Positions 53,854-63,365 of a DNA stretch of 64,000 nt are shown in pieces. Positions within the stretch are counted from its first letter, which is position 1, and each line of letters begins with the position of its first letter. A program made the translations under genes and the position numbers. The DNA is taken from assembly GCF_963556105.2 (NCBI RefSeq), contig NZ_OY829945.1, forward strand, positions 477,001 through 541,000, given 5' to 3'. The notes below the pieces were generated by a model. That model had not been told where the DNA came from. It saw only the letters and a program-made list of their open reading frames with translations, and searched no databases. The DNA comes from an uncultured Tolumonas sp. GTDB lineage: Bacteria > Pseudomonadota > Gammaproteobacteria > Enterobacterales > Aeromonadaceae.

Positions 53854-54705
53854 ATGAAGTTATTAAGTTTTATCCGAGCTGATGGTTCAAAGAGTTACGG
53901 CATCTATAAAAATGATGGCATTGTCGATTTAGGCCTACGATTAGGCGATAAATATAAAGATATTAAAGCATTGTTAGCTGCGGATGCTTTATCGTTAATA
54001 AACCAATACACCGATGTGCAAATTGATTATTTACCGGATGCAGTCAAATTTTTACCCATTATTGAGTCGCCCGGTAAAATTCTTTGTGTCGGTATGAATT
54101 ATTTAGCTAAACGGCAGGAGTTTTCCGAAACCAATAATGCGCCGACTTTATTTGTCCGTTTTCCCGAATCGCAAACGGGTCATGATTGCCGGGTATTAAA
54201 ACCGCAAATCAGTGATGAATTTGATTATGAAGGTGAGTTAGCCGTTATTATCGGAAAAACGGGTAAACATATTAAACGTGAAGAAGCCTTACAATATGTC
54301 GCCGGTTACAGCTGTTATATGGATGGTTCGGTGCGCGATTGGCAGCACAGTTGGTTTACTGCCGGTAAAAATTGGCAAGAAACCGGTGCGTTTGGCCCTT
54401 GGATGGTGACAAGCGATGAAATAACCAATCCACATGAGCTGGATATCCGCACTTATCTGAATGGGCAAATGGTGCAAAACGATAATACCGGTAATATGGT
54501 GCACTCTATCCCAGAATTGATTGAATATATCAGCACCTTTGCCACGCTCTCAGCGGGTGATGTCATCATTACCGGTTCACCGGGTGGGGTTGGCAAAAAA
54601 CGCACACCACCGTTATTTTTGAAAGAAGGCGATATTATCGAAGTGGAAATACAGAAAATTGGCAAGTTAAGTAATCAAATTGCCAGTGAACAGGTGTTTA
54701 GTTAA
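53854..54705 (+). CDS. Fumarylacetoacetate hydrolase (FAH) family protein, candidate oxaloacetate decarboxylase
   Basis: A 283-residue FAH-fold enzyme. Metal ligands E126, E128 and D157 (FDYEGELAV and MDGSVRD) keep the FAHD1 spacing, and SPGGVGKKR is near the end. The usual catalytic His in NYxxHxxE is Lys86 here (NYLAKRQE), so activity is uncertain. Some FAH proteins (human FAHD1, Corynebacterium Cg1458) decarboxylate oxaloacetate. This gene occupies the place of oadGAB between citS and citAB, so a role in removing oxaloacetate is plausible but inferred. Confidence 0.75.
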   Translation: MKLLSFIRADGSKSYGIYKNDGIVDLGLRLGDKYKDIKALLAADALSLINQYTDVQIDYLPDAVKFLPIIESPGKILCVGMNYLAKRQEFSETNNAPTLFVRFPESQTGHDCRVLKPQISDEFDYEGELAVIIGKTGKHIKREEALQYVAGYSCYMDGSVRDWQHSWFTAGKNWQETGAFGPWMVTSDEITNPHELDIRTYLNGQMVQNDNTGNMVHSIPELIEYISTFATLSAGDVIITGSPGGVGKKRTPPLFLKEGDIIEVEIQKIGKLSNQIASEQVFS

Positions 54706-54726
54706 TTCAGTGTACTGATAGCAATA

Positions 54727-54767
54727 AAAACAGGGGGAATACCACTAAGTATTCCCCCTGTTTTTTT
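54727..54767. terminator. Bidirectional terminator between FAH gene and citB
   Basis: Stem CAGGGGGAAT / ATTCCCCCTG (54731-54740, 54751-54760) with A5 and T7 flanks, between convergent genes. Confidence 0.9.
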
Positions 54768-54777
54768 ATACATTTTA

Positions 54778-55458
54778 TTATCCGTGCCGGCGATAAACCC
54801 GTTCCGGGCGTCCGACCTTGCCATGCATCACTTCGGCATACACAAATGATAAGGCTGCACAGTGTTCCAGATAACGGCGTGCCGTTGTTTTGCTGATACC
54901 GATGAGTTCGCCCAGCGATTCGGCAGTGTGACAAACCTCGGTCGATATAAAAGCCTCTTTGACTTTATCCAGTGTCAGCTCATCGATGCCTTTCGGTAAA
55001 TTCCGATATGTCATTTCGCGGGCCTGCAGGTTAAACATTTCATCGACATGACGTTGATTGACGTTATCACCGGCATTGATTGAGCTGCGGTAACGCAAAT
55101 AGCGTTGTAACGTGTCTTGCAGCCGATCGTAGCCAATTGGTTTGAGCAAATAATCGAAGGTGCCGCAGCGCACTGCTTCACGCACCGTTTCGATATCGCT
55201 AGCGGCGGTGATGAAAATGACATCCGGGGCATTTTTATCCGATAACATCTCTCGCATCAGGTCGATGCCGAGGCCGTCGGGCATAAAATTATCCAGCAAG
55301 ATCAGATCGGGTTTCAGCACCCGGATCATCCGACGGGTTTCTGCCTGTGTGCTGGCAATACCGACTGGATTAAAACGGGAATGCTGACGGATGAATTGCG
55401 CATGCAATTCGGCGATCCGCAGTTCATCTTCTACGATTAGGACGTCGAATTTATTCAT
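54778..55458 (-). CDS. citB: Response regulator CitB
   Basis: A 226-residue response regulator of the CitB/DcuR type. The receiver has the acidic pair in VEDELR, phosphorylatable D54 (ILLDNFMPDG) and the Lys in LLKPIGYD. The C-terminal HTH includes ESLGELIGISKTTARRYL (about 184-201). It would activate citCDEFXG and citS with citrate. It overlaps citA by 8 bases. Confidence 0.92.
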   Translation of the reverse strand: MNKFDVLIVEDELRIAELHAQFIRQHSRFNPVGIASTQAETRRMIRVLKPDLILLDNFMPDGLGIDLMREMLSDKNAPDVIFITAASDIETVREAVRCGTFDYLLKPIGYDRLQDTLQRYLRYRSSINAGDNVNQRHVDEMFNLQAREMTYRNLPKGIDELTLDKVKEAFISTEVCHTAESLGELIGISKTTARRYLEHCAALSFVYAEVMHGKVGRPERVYRRHG

Positions 55459-57100
55459 AAGCCTGACCTTGTAAGGGAATAAACAAAGAGATGATGGCGC
55501 CCATTGGATCAGCCTCATCTAAAATGATGTGTCCGCCAGCGTGACTGACGTAACGTTGGATCAGATACATGCCATACCCGTGGCCATTTTCTTCTTTAGT
55601 GGTGACGCCGCGTTCAAAAATCTTGTCGACGATATGCGGATCAATACCAGTACCGTTATCGGCGACTTCAATTACCAGTTCATTGGTCTGGTCGCTGATC
55701 AGCAAAGAAATTTGTTTGGAACTGGCGGGGTTTTTCAGCGTGGCTTCAAACGCGTTATCCAGCAGATTACCTAAGATCGTGGTCAGATCATCGGCAGTGA
55801 GGGCATCGGGTAGTGGTTTGCTCAGTCGGCAAGTGGGGTCGAATTCCAGCGATAACCCAAGTTCCTGTGCGCGAATATATTTACTCAGTAACAACCCGGC
55901 AACCTGATTGTTATTGAAAGTACTGATGAAAAAATCGACGCGCTGTTGCTGTTGGTTGGATTCCTGCCGAATGGTTTTCAGTGCATCGTCATAGGCACCC
56001 AGTTGGATCAAACCACCAATGGTTGAGAGTTTATTGGCATATTCATGCCGCATCACACGCAGGCTTTCGGCGTGCTGTTGCACCTGTGATAATTGGTGCG
56101 ACAGCGTGTTGATATCATCTTTCCGGCGGAAACTAACCACCCAGCCTAAGGCTTTGCCATCCAACTGGCAGGGGACACGACTGGCAATCACGTAATCACC
56201 ATTAAGCGACAGAATTTCATCTTTAACGGCGGCTTGCTGATTAGCATCCGGAATGAAAAAGTCACATGGTGACACGATGTCACAAATCGAGGTGCTGTCT
56301 AAGAGCTGCGTTTCTGGCGGCAGCCCTAAAATTTGCCGAGCATTTTGATTGATGGAATAGATCAGCCCCACGCTGTTGACGGCAATGACCCCTTCATACA
56401 CCGACTGTAAAATCGCCGATTCCATGCGTAGCGACAGCGCGATCTCTTCCGGTTCCATATTGAGCATTTGTCGTTTGATATGGTTGGAAAAGAAATACGC
56501 TGCCAAGATCGAACTGAGCAGCATCATGGTCAGCATGGCGATAATTGGTTGCAGATACAGGCTGCGCCATGACGCGATGCTGTTGAGCAGATAACCGACC
56601 GAAACAATGCCAATCACCTCGCCTTTATCATCCAAAATCGGCGCTTTACCACGAATAGCAAACCCGTAGGAACCTCGACCAGTGGAGATAAACGACTGTT
56701 TGTGCAGCAGCGCCGGTGAATTATCACCGCCGATCATGTGATAGCCGATTTGATCATGATTCGGGTGCGTAATACGGATCTCTTTCGGATCGCCAATCAC
56801 GATATAGTTGGCGTCTGAATAGGAGTGCTGCAGGGTGTCGATATAGGTGCGGATCTTGTCGTAATCACGCCGTACCATCGATTGTATGATCATCGGATTG
56901 GTGGCGATCTGGCGGGCTTGCACTAACGCCCGATTACCAATTTCCCGATCCAGCAGATCGGCGATGCGGTGATGCACATACAGGCCGATCACCAGCAATT
57001 GCAGGCCAATCACCAGCAACAGCAGTAAAAACAGACGATTTTTAAAGGTCATGCCTGTCGCAGAAGGCATCAGCAAGGGTTGCGGCCGCATTGTTAACAT
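55451..57100 (-). CDS. citA: Sensor histidine kinase CitA
   Basis: A 549-residue sensor kinase of the CitA/DcuS family. Two membrane helices (about residues 22-42 and 185-205) enclose a periplasmic PAS-like domain; a cytoplasmic PAS (about 245-330) precedes the kinase with RHEYANKLSTIGGL (His), NLLDNAFEAT (N box) and GHGYGMYL. Several in-frame starts exist. ATG 57100 follows AAGAGAT; ATG 57052 just before the first membrane segment is also possible. Confidence 0.9.
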   Translation of the reverse strand: MLTMRPQPLLMPSATGMTFKNRLFLLLLLVIGLQLLVIGLYVHHRIADLLDREIGNRALVQARQIATNPMIIQSMVRRDYDKIRTYIDTLQHSYSDANYIVIGDPKEIRITHPNHDQIGYHMIGGDNSPALLHKQSFISTGRGSYGFAIRGKAPILDDKGEVIGIVSVGYLLNSIASWRSLYLQPIIAMLTMMLLSSILAAYFFSNHIKRQMLNMEPEEIALSLRMESAILQSVYEGVIAVNSVGLIYSINQNARQILGLPPETQLLDSTSICDIVSPCDFFIPDANQQAAVKDEILSLNGDYVIASRVPCQLDGKALGWVVSFRRKDDINTLSHQLSQVQQHAESLRVMRHEYANKLSTIGGLIQLGAYDDALKTIRQESNQQQQRVDFFISTFNNNQVAGLLLSKYIRAQELGLSLEFDPTCRLSKPLPDALTADDLTTILGNLLDNAFEATLKNPASSKQISLLISDQTNELVIEVADNGTGIDPHIVDKIFERGVTTKEENGHGYGMYLIQRYVSHAGGHIILDEADPMGAIISLFIPLQGQAYE

Positions 57101-57224
57101 TAATCTCTTGAGTTGGGCGGCCATTATAGGGGCTGATTGCCTGCATTCCGTGACTCTCTTCGCAGGCAATCGTAAAACTGGATTGGCTAATTAAATAAAC
57201 TAAAAACCATAAAAACCACGCGCA

Positions 57225-57743
57225 TTAGTCCGGCTGCATAGGGTTCGTTTGGTCGTTACCAATCGCCAGCAATAACGTGCGCAGCAGCGCAGCCAGCTCT
57301 TGCTGTTGCGCGTGATCCAGTGACTGCAGTAACCGTTGTTCATTGGCGACATGCGCCGTCATGGTTTCATTGATCAGTGCCAGACCCGCTTTGCTTAGCG
57401 CGACCAGCATACTGCGGCGATCTTCTGGTGATGGTTCGCGGTAAATTAGTCCGCGCGCTTCCAGTTTGTCTAACCGGTTGGTCATAGCACCAGAGGAGAG
57501 CATTAGCGAGGTATACAGTGCAGTCGGGCTCAATGTGTAGGGTTCACCGCTGCGGCGGAGTGTGGCCAGCACATCGAATTCCGGTTGTGTCAGGCCAAAT
57601 TGCAGATGAACGTGTTCCACCGCTTTGCTGGCAATGGCGTTTAAGCGCCATAACCGGCCAAAAATACTCATCGCCAGCGGGTCGAGTTCCGGGCGCTCGT
57701 GTTGCCATTGTTGCAGAATGCGATCGACATGATCCGTTTGCAT
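57225..57743 (-). CDS. MarR-family regulator
   Basis: A 172-residue MarR-type protein. The winged helix is at about residues 60-115 (LTQPEFDVLATLRRSG, SSGAMTNRLDKLEARGLIYREP, DRRSMLVALSKAG). GGAGG lies upstream of the ATG. Divergent from an EamA transporter, which it probably represses. Confidence 0.92.
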   Translation of the reverse strand: MQTDHVDRILQQWQHERPELDPLAMSIFGRLWRLNAIASKAVEHVHLQFGLTQPEFDVLATLRRSGEPYTLSPTALYTSLMLSSGAMTNRLDKLEARGLIYREPSPEDRRSMLVALSKAGLALINETMTAHVANEQRLLQSLDHAQQQELAALLRTLLLAIGNDQTNPMQPD

Positions 57744-57770
57744 GCTCTCCCTCCTATTTATCTTTACATC

Positions 57771-57830
57771 AAGATAGTTGACGGCATAAATATAGTTGAC
57801 GAGAGGTGTAAAAACAAATCAAACTATCTT
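57771..57830. promoter_or_regulatory. Possible MarR operator region
   Basis: AAGATAGTTGA (57771-57781) and its near reverse complement TCAAACTATCTT (57819-57830) flank the divergent promoter; ATAGTTGACG is also directly repeated at 57774 and 57792. Confidence 0.42.
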
Positions 57831-57858
57831 CATATAAAGATTCTTTATTGAAAGATAT

Positions 57859-58728
57859 ATGCCTCCATTTCTTGTGGCTTTAACCCCGATCCTATGGGGA
57901 ACAACCTATCTGATCACTGGCAAATACTTGTCGGATTGGCCTGCATTGTGGCTGTCAGTGATGCGTGCTATTCCACCAGGATTGCTGTTACTGGCTATTC
58001 GCCCAGCACGAGTGCCGTGGCGGCAAGTGCCTTATTTGTTGTTGATTAGTTTTTTATATATCGGGGCATTTTTCCCCTTATTGTTTGTCGCGGCACTGCA
58101 TTTGCCGGGGTCAGTGGCCGGTACGTTATCGGCGACGTTGCCGCTGTTGTTGTTAGGGCTGCAGTGGTTGTTTTTACGCAAAGTGCCGACGCGACAATCG
58201 TTATGTTGTTCTTTGCTGGGTTTGGGCGGGATCGTGCTGTTGCTGGGGCCGGGCGCCAGTTTAGATTGGATCGGTGTTACCGCCTCGTTGTTATCCGTGC
58301 TGTTGATTGGCGTATGTAGTTTATTGTTACAACAACGGCCCTGGCCGGGGGAATTGATCAGCTTCACGGGCTGGCAATTGCTGTTGGGCGGTTTGATGAT
58401 CCTGCCACTGGCATATTGGCAAGACGGTGCGATGCCCATGCCGGTGGGGCATGAATGGTTTGGGTTATTGTGGTTGATCGTGCTTAATTCAGCGTTAGCC
58501 TATGTGTTATGGCTGTGGGGCATGGCCCATCTGCCGTTAAACCGTTTGGGGTTGTTGACGTTATTAAACCCGCTGACGGCGGTGCTGGCAGGTAGTTTTC
58601 TGATGCATGAGGCATTAACTCGCCAGCAATGGCTTGGCGTTGCGGTGGTGTTTGCCTCACTGTTACTGGAATTATTGTTCCGGCCGAAACGCAAACAGCC
58701 GCTGATATCCGCGGATGTAACCACATAA
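57859..58728 (+). CDS. EamA/DMT-family transporter
   Basis: A 289-residue transporter with about ten hydrophobic segments in two EamA repeats (first about 1-130, second about 140-275; PILWGTTYLITGKYL, and LNPLTAVLAGSFLMHEALT near 230). Substrate unknown (metabolite or drug efflux). Divergent from a MarR regulator. Confidence 0.9.
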   Translation: MPPFLVALTPILWGTTYLITGKYLSDWPALWLSVMRAIPPGLLLLAIRPARVPWRQVPYLLLISFLYIGAFFPLLFVAALHLPGSVAGTLSATLPLLLLGLQWLFLRKVPTRQSLCCSLLGLGGIVLLLGPGASLDWIGVTASLLSVLLIGVCSLLLQQRPWPGELISFTGWQLLLGGLMILPLAYWQDGAMPMPVGHEWFGLLWLIVLNSALAYVLWLWGMAHLPLNRLGLLTLLNPLTAVLAGSFLMHEALTRQQWLGVAVVFASLLLELLFRPKRKQPLISADVTT

Positions 58729-58758
58729 AAAATCAGGCAGCTTCTGGGCTGCCTGATT
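58728..58758. terminator. Terminator downstream of the EamA gene, oriented best for the chemoreceptor gene
   Basis: Perfect 11-bp stem AATCAGGCAGC / GCTGCCTGATT (58731-58741, 58748-58758). The T run is on the minus strand, so it fits the convergent chemoreceptor gene better than the EamA gene. Confidence 0.72.
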
Positions 58759-58796
58759 AGTAAAACAAAGCTGTTTTTACTCAATAACGGAACTTC

Positions 58797-58924
58797 TATA
58801 CCCAAAGTAATTGGAGTTGCAGCGAGGCGACAAGTGAGCGAATCCCCATGAGCATAGATACGCTATGTAATTGGGGTGAGTGAACGCCGTCAACGATGCT
58901 GCAACTTCAAGTACGAAGGGTATA
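58797..58924 (+). repeat. ERIC-type palindromic repeat, copy D
   Basis: About 128 bp, the most regular copy, TATACCCAAAGTAATTGGAG to AAGTACGAAGGGTATA with CCCCATGAGCATAGAT inside. It ends 1 base before the stop codon of the chemoreceptor gene and so lies within its mRNA. Confidence 0.92.
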
Positions 58925-58925
58925 C

Positions 58926-60593
58926 TTAGTAACGAAATTGCTTAACCAGATCCTGCAATGCTTTACCGGATGAAGCCATTTCTTCAGTAGCCTGCTCGGA
59001 TTTCACGGCGGCGCTGGAAAGCTCCTGCACGATATGCTGAATATTCTCCAGATTCCGGCTGATTTCTTCCGTCACGGCATGTTGTTCTTCCGCCGCAGTA
59101 GCAATCTGCAGATTCATATCATTAATCATCGTCACAGCATGATTCACCGTGCTGAGCGATTGCTCGATACGTGCCGTTTCCGCAACCGTTTCCTGACTGT
59201 GTTGCTGGCTGCCATCCATTGCATCGACTGCCTGACGCACACCTTGCTGCAGCGTTTGTAACATAGCATTAATTTGCTGTGTGCTTTGCTGCGTTCTGCC
59301 TGCTAACGCCCGCACCTCATCGGCGACGACAGCAAAACCACGGCCTTGATCACCGGCGCGTGCCGCTTCGATGGCCGCATTGAGCGCCAGCAGGTTGGTT
59401 TGTTCGGCAATCCCGCGGATCACATCGACTACCGAGCCTATTTTGGCAGTTTCTTGTGCCAGCATGGTGATCACCGAGGAGGCTGAATCGACCTCTTCCA
59501 CCAAACTGTTAATGCTATGAATGGCAGTGTTGACTACATTGCTGGCTGCTTCCGAATTTTGCGCCGCTTCACTGGTGGCATTCGCGGCATTTGAGGCACT
59601 GCTGGCAACCGATTGTGCCGTGGCACTCATCTCGTTCACCGCACTGGCCACTTGTTCAGTTTCTTTACTGTGTTCCAGCATCTGACGCGTATATTGCCCG
59701 GAAATGCGCGTTAGTGATTCTGTTTCCGTAAAAATCCGCTGGCTGACATTACCGACTTGGGCCACCAGTTCCTGAATACGTTCCACAAAGTGGTTAAAAG
59801 CCTTGCTGACGTCAGCCATTTCATCCTGACTTTCTATTTGCAGTCGTTGTGTTAAATCGCCTTCACCGTTGGCAATGTCATTTAATGCGGCCACCACATG
59901 ACGCAACGGGGTGGTGATTTTATTGCCGATCACCGAGGTCAGTAATAATGTTACGGCCATAATAAATAAGGAAATCAAAGAGACACGCACCATGCTACTA
60001 CGTGTGTTGGCTTCCTGTTGCTGCCGTTGCTCCGCCAGGATGCTTTCAATATCGTCAATATAAAAACCGGTGCCTAAAATCCATTGATATTTATCTAAAG
60101 CGATCGTGTATGAGAGTTTAGACACATCGCGGCTAATCGACGGTTTATTCCACAAATACTCGGTGTATCCATCGCCGTTGCGTGCCGCATTCAACATGTC
60201 CTGGATGAAAAATTTACCGCCGGCATCTTTGGCGTTAAATAAATTTTTGCCTTCGATTTCTGGTTTTGGCCCTAATACTTGATTGACACCGTCATAGTTA
60301 TAAACGAAGAAATAACCATCTTTGCCATAACGTAACTGGCGCAGAATTTTTTTCACTTGCTCGCGGTTTGCGGCACTATCGGGTTGGGCGTAGACATCGG
60401 CGATCGCGGTTTGGGCGATTTGCAGATAAATACTGAGTTCTGATTTTTTATCCGTCATCAGTTTGGTGCGCAGTTCATTTTGTTGCGTCGCAATTTGAGA
60501 CTGATTCACTAAATAGACGGTGGTATTGATGGCAAAAATCACTAACACCAACGGCAAAATGGCTAATAACAGGATCTTTGTTCTGATTTTCAT
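58926..60593 (-). CDS. Methyl-accepting chemotaxis protein with single Cache domain
   Basis: A 555-residue chemoreceptor. One membrane helix (about 7-28), a periplasmic sCache_2 domain (about 35-190, [14 protein letters not shown] and [10 protein letters not shown]), a second helix (about 202-222), a HAMP domain and the signalling hairpin with [20 protein letters not shown] (about 395-414) and [12 protein letters not shown]. The ligand is unknown; sCache_2 receptors often bind small organic acids, amines or pyruvate. ATG at 60593 has AAGGA seven bases upstream. No NWETF-type tail. Confidence 0.93.
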   Translation of the reverse strand: MKIRTKILLLAILPLVLVIFAINTTVYLVNQSQIATQQNELRTKLMTDKKSELSIYLQIAQTAIADVYAQPDSAANREQVKKILRQLRYGKDGYFFVYNYDGVNQVLGPKPEIEGKNLFNAKDAGGKFFIQDMLNAARNGDGYTEYLWNKPSISRDVSKLSYTIALDKYQWILGTGFYIDDIESILAEQRQQQEANTRSSMVRVSLISLFIMAVTLLLTSVIGNKITTPLRHVVAALNDIANGEGDLTQRLQIESQDEMADVSKAFNHFVERIQELVAQVGNVSQRIFTETESLTRISGQYTRQMLEHSKETEQVASAVNEMSATAQSVASSASNAANATSEAAQNSEAASNVVNTAIHSINSLVEEVDSASSVITMLAQETAKIGSVVDVIRGIAEQTNLLALNAAIEAARAGDQGRGFAVVADEVRALAGRTQQSTQQINAMLQTLQQGVRQAVDAMDGSQQHSQETVAETARIEQSLSTVNHAVTMINDMNLQIATAAEEQHAVTEEISRNLENIQHIVQELSSAAVKSEQATEEMASSGKALQDLVKQFRY

Positions 60594-60765
60594 GCACATG
60601 TCCTTCTCGACAGTTACTTATTATTAATAATAGCTATCAATCCGAAAGCTAAACGAAAACCCGCTTTTGGTTTGTGAGCAACGCCTAGTTAGTTAATTTA
60701 AAACGTCAATGAAGGGAAATGAGCGCGGCACCCACTGGCAGATAACAGGATCTGCCAATCATGAT

Positions 60766-61044
60766 TTACTGAAACATGCTATCGCCGCTTTGATCGATAA
60801 AGATCTCGGCTTTACGCACCATCCACTGCACCGCATCTTCTTTATTTGGGAATAAGTCAGAACGGATAAACACGTGGGTTTTGAGTTCTCCGTTGATCTC
60901 TTTGCAGATCCGACCAGCTAAACGATATTGACCTTCATCGAGCGGTTCGGCATAGATCAGATAGCCTTTATATTCGACTGGCTCAGCTTGCGGGGCTGGT
61001 TTTGATGAACCGGAAAACAGCGATTTGAATAGTTTACTGAACAT
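60766..61044 (-). CDS. HlyU-family protein
   Basis: A 92-residue protein ending in the HlyU block: VEYKGYLIYAEPLDEGQYRL (about 23-42), HVFIRSDLFPNKEDAVQWM (about 57-75). HlyU in Vibrio is a regulator of haemolysin genes, but this short form has a charged N-terminus and no haemolysin nearby, so the role is open. GGAG precedes the start. Confidence 0.85.
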   Translation of the reverse strand: MFSKLFKSLFSGSSKPAPQAEPVEYKGYLIYAEPLDEGQYRLAGRICKEINGELKTHVFIRSDLFPNKEDAVQWMVRKAEIFIDQSGDSMFQ

Positions 61045-61143
61045 AATAAGGCTCCTTAGTTGAGCTTATTGTCCATGGAGTATGTGTAGATCGCAATTAG
61101 GTTGTTTAATGGCGCAGCAGAAATTACTGCACCATTATTACGA

Positions 61144-61578
61144 TTAAAAGTCCGCAGAATATTTACGTTCGATTTGCGCTTTTTTGAGTACGTATTCATC
61201 GGACGAAATGGTTTTAGTTTGCAGCTGTGTATCCAGCGCCGCCATTTCTTTGTTCATTTTTTTGCTTACATCTGCTTTGGTTGCGTAGTAGTTGATGCTT
61301 TCTGCACCATCATGACCACTTACCGGATCCCAACAGACCGAGATTGGCCATAACAGCAGATTCACGACACCTAAACCATAATTACGGGTATAAAATGAAC
61401 CACCACCAGGCAAAATACCTAATGCGGCGGCAGTACCTGGGTTCTTTTCTTTTACTTCAAGACCTTTAGCTCGGTAGGATTTTAATTCTGCATCTTGTGC
61501 GGAATTAAGCGGTGTGGCACAGCCACTCAGTAAACCAGTTGCCAAAATTGCAGATAACAGCAAACCCTGCTTTTTCAT
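61144..61578 (-). CDS. Putative lipoprotein
   Basis: A 144-residue lipoprotein with lipobox LLSGC (Cys near residue 20, following the ATGLLSGCATPLNS stretch). The mature part has GILPGGGSFYTRNYGLGVVN, a Gly-rich segment, and LLLWPISVCWDPVSG, hydrophobic. I do not recognise the family. The start at 61578 has AGGAAA upstream; the longer ORF to 61641 puts extra residues before the signal. Confidence 0.7.
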   Translation of the reverse strand: MKKQGLLLSAILATGLLSGCATPLNSAQDAELKSYRAKGLEVKEKNPGTAAALGILPGGGSFYTRNYGLGVVNLLLWPISVCWDPVSGHDGAESINYYATKADVSKKMNKEMAALDTQLQTKTISSDEYVLKKAQIERKYSADF

Positions 61579-61641
61579 TATATTTTTCCTGATAAAAAGA
61601 GATAAATAACCATGTGTGCTGAAATGATATAAAGCGCACAT

Positions 61642-61950
61642 TTTAAGGATGTGTCATTTAGCACCTGTAAATCAATATCTCATTGTTAAATAATGAAAAA
61701 CTTGATTGTTATTTGTTCTTTTTGATTGCAAATTGAGCTTGTTTTTCTTTAGGAATAACTAATTTATGGTGTTTATTACTGTGAATTGAGTGTTCATCTT
61801 TTTTGTCGTGCTTTCTTTTTATTCCAATAATCCCTTGTTGTTTTGTCAGTTTTATTACGAATTAACTTTCGCTAACCCATTGTTATTGCTACACGCTGCA
61901 TCGGCATTGTTCTTGATAGGTTTCTGACAAAACAGATCGCAGGATGATGT
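61642..61950. other. AT-rich intergenic region
   Basis: 309 bases without a gene. It holds the promoters of the divergent lipoprotein and Fe-S protein genes. I see only AT-rich sequence with T tracts and no clear operator. Confidence 0.5.
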
Positions 61951-63303
61951 ATGCGTACAGAATTAGATTGGTCGGAATATCAAGATCGCGGCATGGGCGA
62001 TGCGTACGCGGATATTCCCAAGCAAGGTGGTGATTTTGCTAAAGCGGTGGCGGTATGTATTCGCAGCGGTGTTTGCGAGCAGCACGGGCGCGGGGTGATG
62101 TGCCCCAGTTTCCGTGTCACTGACCAGCCATTACTCTCACCGGGTGGACGAGTGCAGCTGCTAAAACGCGCACTTAATAGCGATGAAACCGCACTGACCG
62201 CTGACACTGAATTAGCCGAAACAATGGATCTGTGTGTTGCCTGCAAAGGCTGTAAACGGGAATGTGAAAACAGTGTCGATATGGCGCAGATCAAGATTGA
62301 ATATCTGGCGCAGAAACTAAAAAAACAACCGCTGTCGTGGCGTAGTCGGTTATTTGCCTATTCCCCGATTTGGTTGAATCAATATCCGATGTTGGGCGCG
62401 TTAATTCGCTGGCGCAATAAGTCAGCACTATTGGCGAAACTGGGTGAAAAATTACTGGGTATCGCAGCGAAAGTGCCATTGCCGGAAGCAACGCAGAAAC
62501 CTTTTTCACCGCAGCAACAGAGTTTTCCACCCCTGGTACCACACCCGTCCGGTGAGGCGCGGGCGGTGGTGTTATGGCTGGATAGTTTTTCCACCCTGTT
62601 TGCACCGCAACAAGCGGAAGATGCGCTGTATCTGTTGCGGCTGGCCGGTCTTACAGTGCATGTAGTGCACCCCAATTCCCAACCGGGAGTGATATTGGAC
62701 AGTGGCCGCTCATTGCTGACATTTGGTTTGGTTGATGAAACCCGCCAGCTGGCGAAACAGCTGCTGAGTGTTTTGTCGCCGCATGTGGCTGCTGGCTTGT
62801 CGATTGTGGGGCTAGAGCCTTCCAGTCTGCTGATGTTGCGAGATGAATACAAAACGCTGGGGCTAGGGCAACCCGCCGTCGCACTGGCCAAACAGGCGTT
62901 GTTGTTTGAAGAGTTTATGGCCGCCGAACTGACGCGTGGTGGTTTTCAATTACCGTTTCAGGCCGGAAAAATCACGCAGCCAGTGTTGATCCACGGGCAT
63001 TGTCATCAAAAAGCGATTGGTGCGATGAAGTCGGTACGACGAGTGCTGAAAGCCGTGCCGGAATTAGCGTTCAGTTTCATTGAGTCATCATGCTGCGGCA
63101 TGGCGGGCACGTTTGGTTTGGAGGCAGAACACGTTGACTACTCGCACCAGATGGCGCAGCAGTCGTTGGTGCCAGCGTTGCAGGCGGCGCCGGATGCTTT
63201 GGTGGTCTCGAACGGTTTTGGTTGTGCCCATCAAATCAAAGTAACGGCTCAGCGCCCAACATTACATTTAGCGACGTTATTACGACAGGCTTTGGCGGAA
63301 TAA
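61951..63303 (+). CDS. (Fe-S)-binding oxidoreductase subunit, D-lactate/2-hydroxyacid dehydrogenase-like
   Basis: A 450-residue protein resembling the Fe-S half of YdiJ/DLD-type dehydrogenases. It has CIRSGVCEQHGRGVMCPSFR (about 32-51), a second cluster motif CVACKGCKRECENSVDMAQI (about 92-111) and CCG-type segments HGHCHQKAIG (about 346-355) and SSCCGMAGTFG (about 381-391). The FAD-binding half is not on either side. It may join an FAD subunit encoded elsewhere. AGGATG precedes the start. Confidence 0.8.
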   Translation: MRTELDWSEYQDRGMGDAYADIPKQGGDFAKAVAVCIRSGVCEQHGRGVMCPSFRVTDQPLLSPGGRVQLLKRALNSDETALTADTELAETMDLCVACKGCKRECENSVDMAQIKIEYLAQKLKKQPLSWRSRLFAYSPIWLNQYPMLGALIRWRNKSALLAKLGEKLLGIAAKVPLPEATQKPFSPQQQSFPPLVPHPSGEARAVVLWLDSFSTLFAPQQAEDALYLLRLAGLTVHVVHPNSQPGVILDSGRSLLTFGLVDETRQLAKQLLSVLSPHVAAGLSIVGLEPSSLLMLRDEYKTLGLGQPAVALAKQALLFEEFMAAELTRGGFQLPFQAGKITQPVLIHGHCHQKAIGAMKSVRRVLKAVPELAFSFIESSCCGMAGTFGLEAEHVDYSHQMAQQSLVPALQAAPDALVVSNGFGCAHQIKVTAQRPTLHLATLLRQALAE

Positions 63304-63365
63304 ATAACAACAGGCCGGATGGAATGTCCGGCCAGTGCATAATACATTGTTGGTATAGCTAAAAA

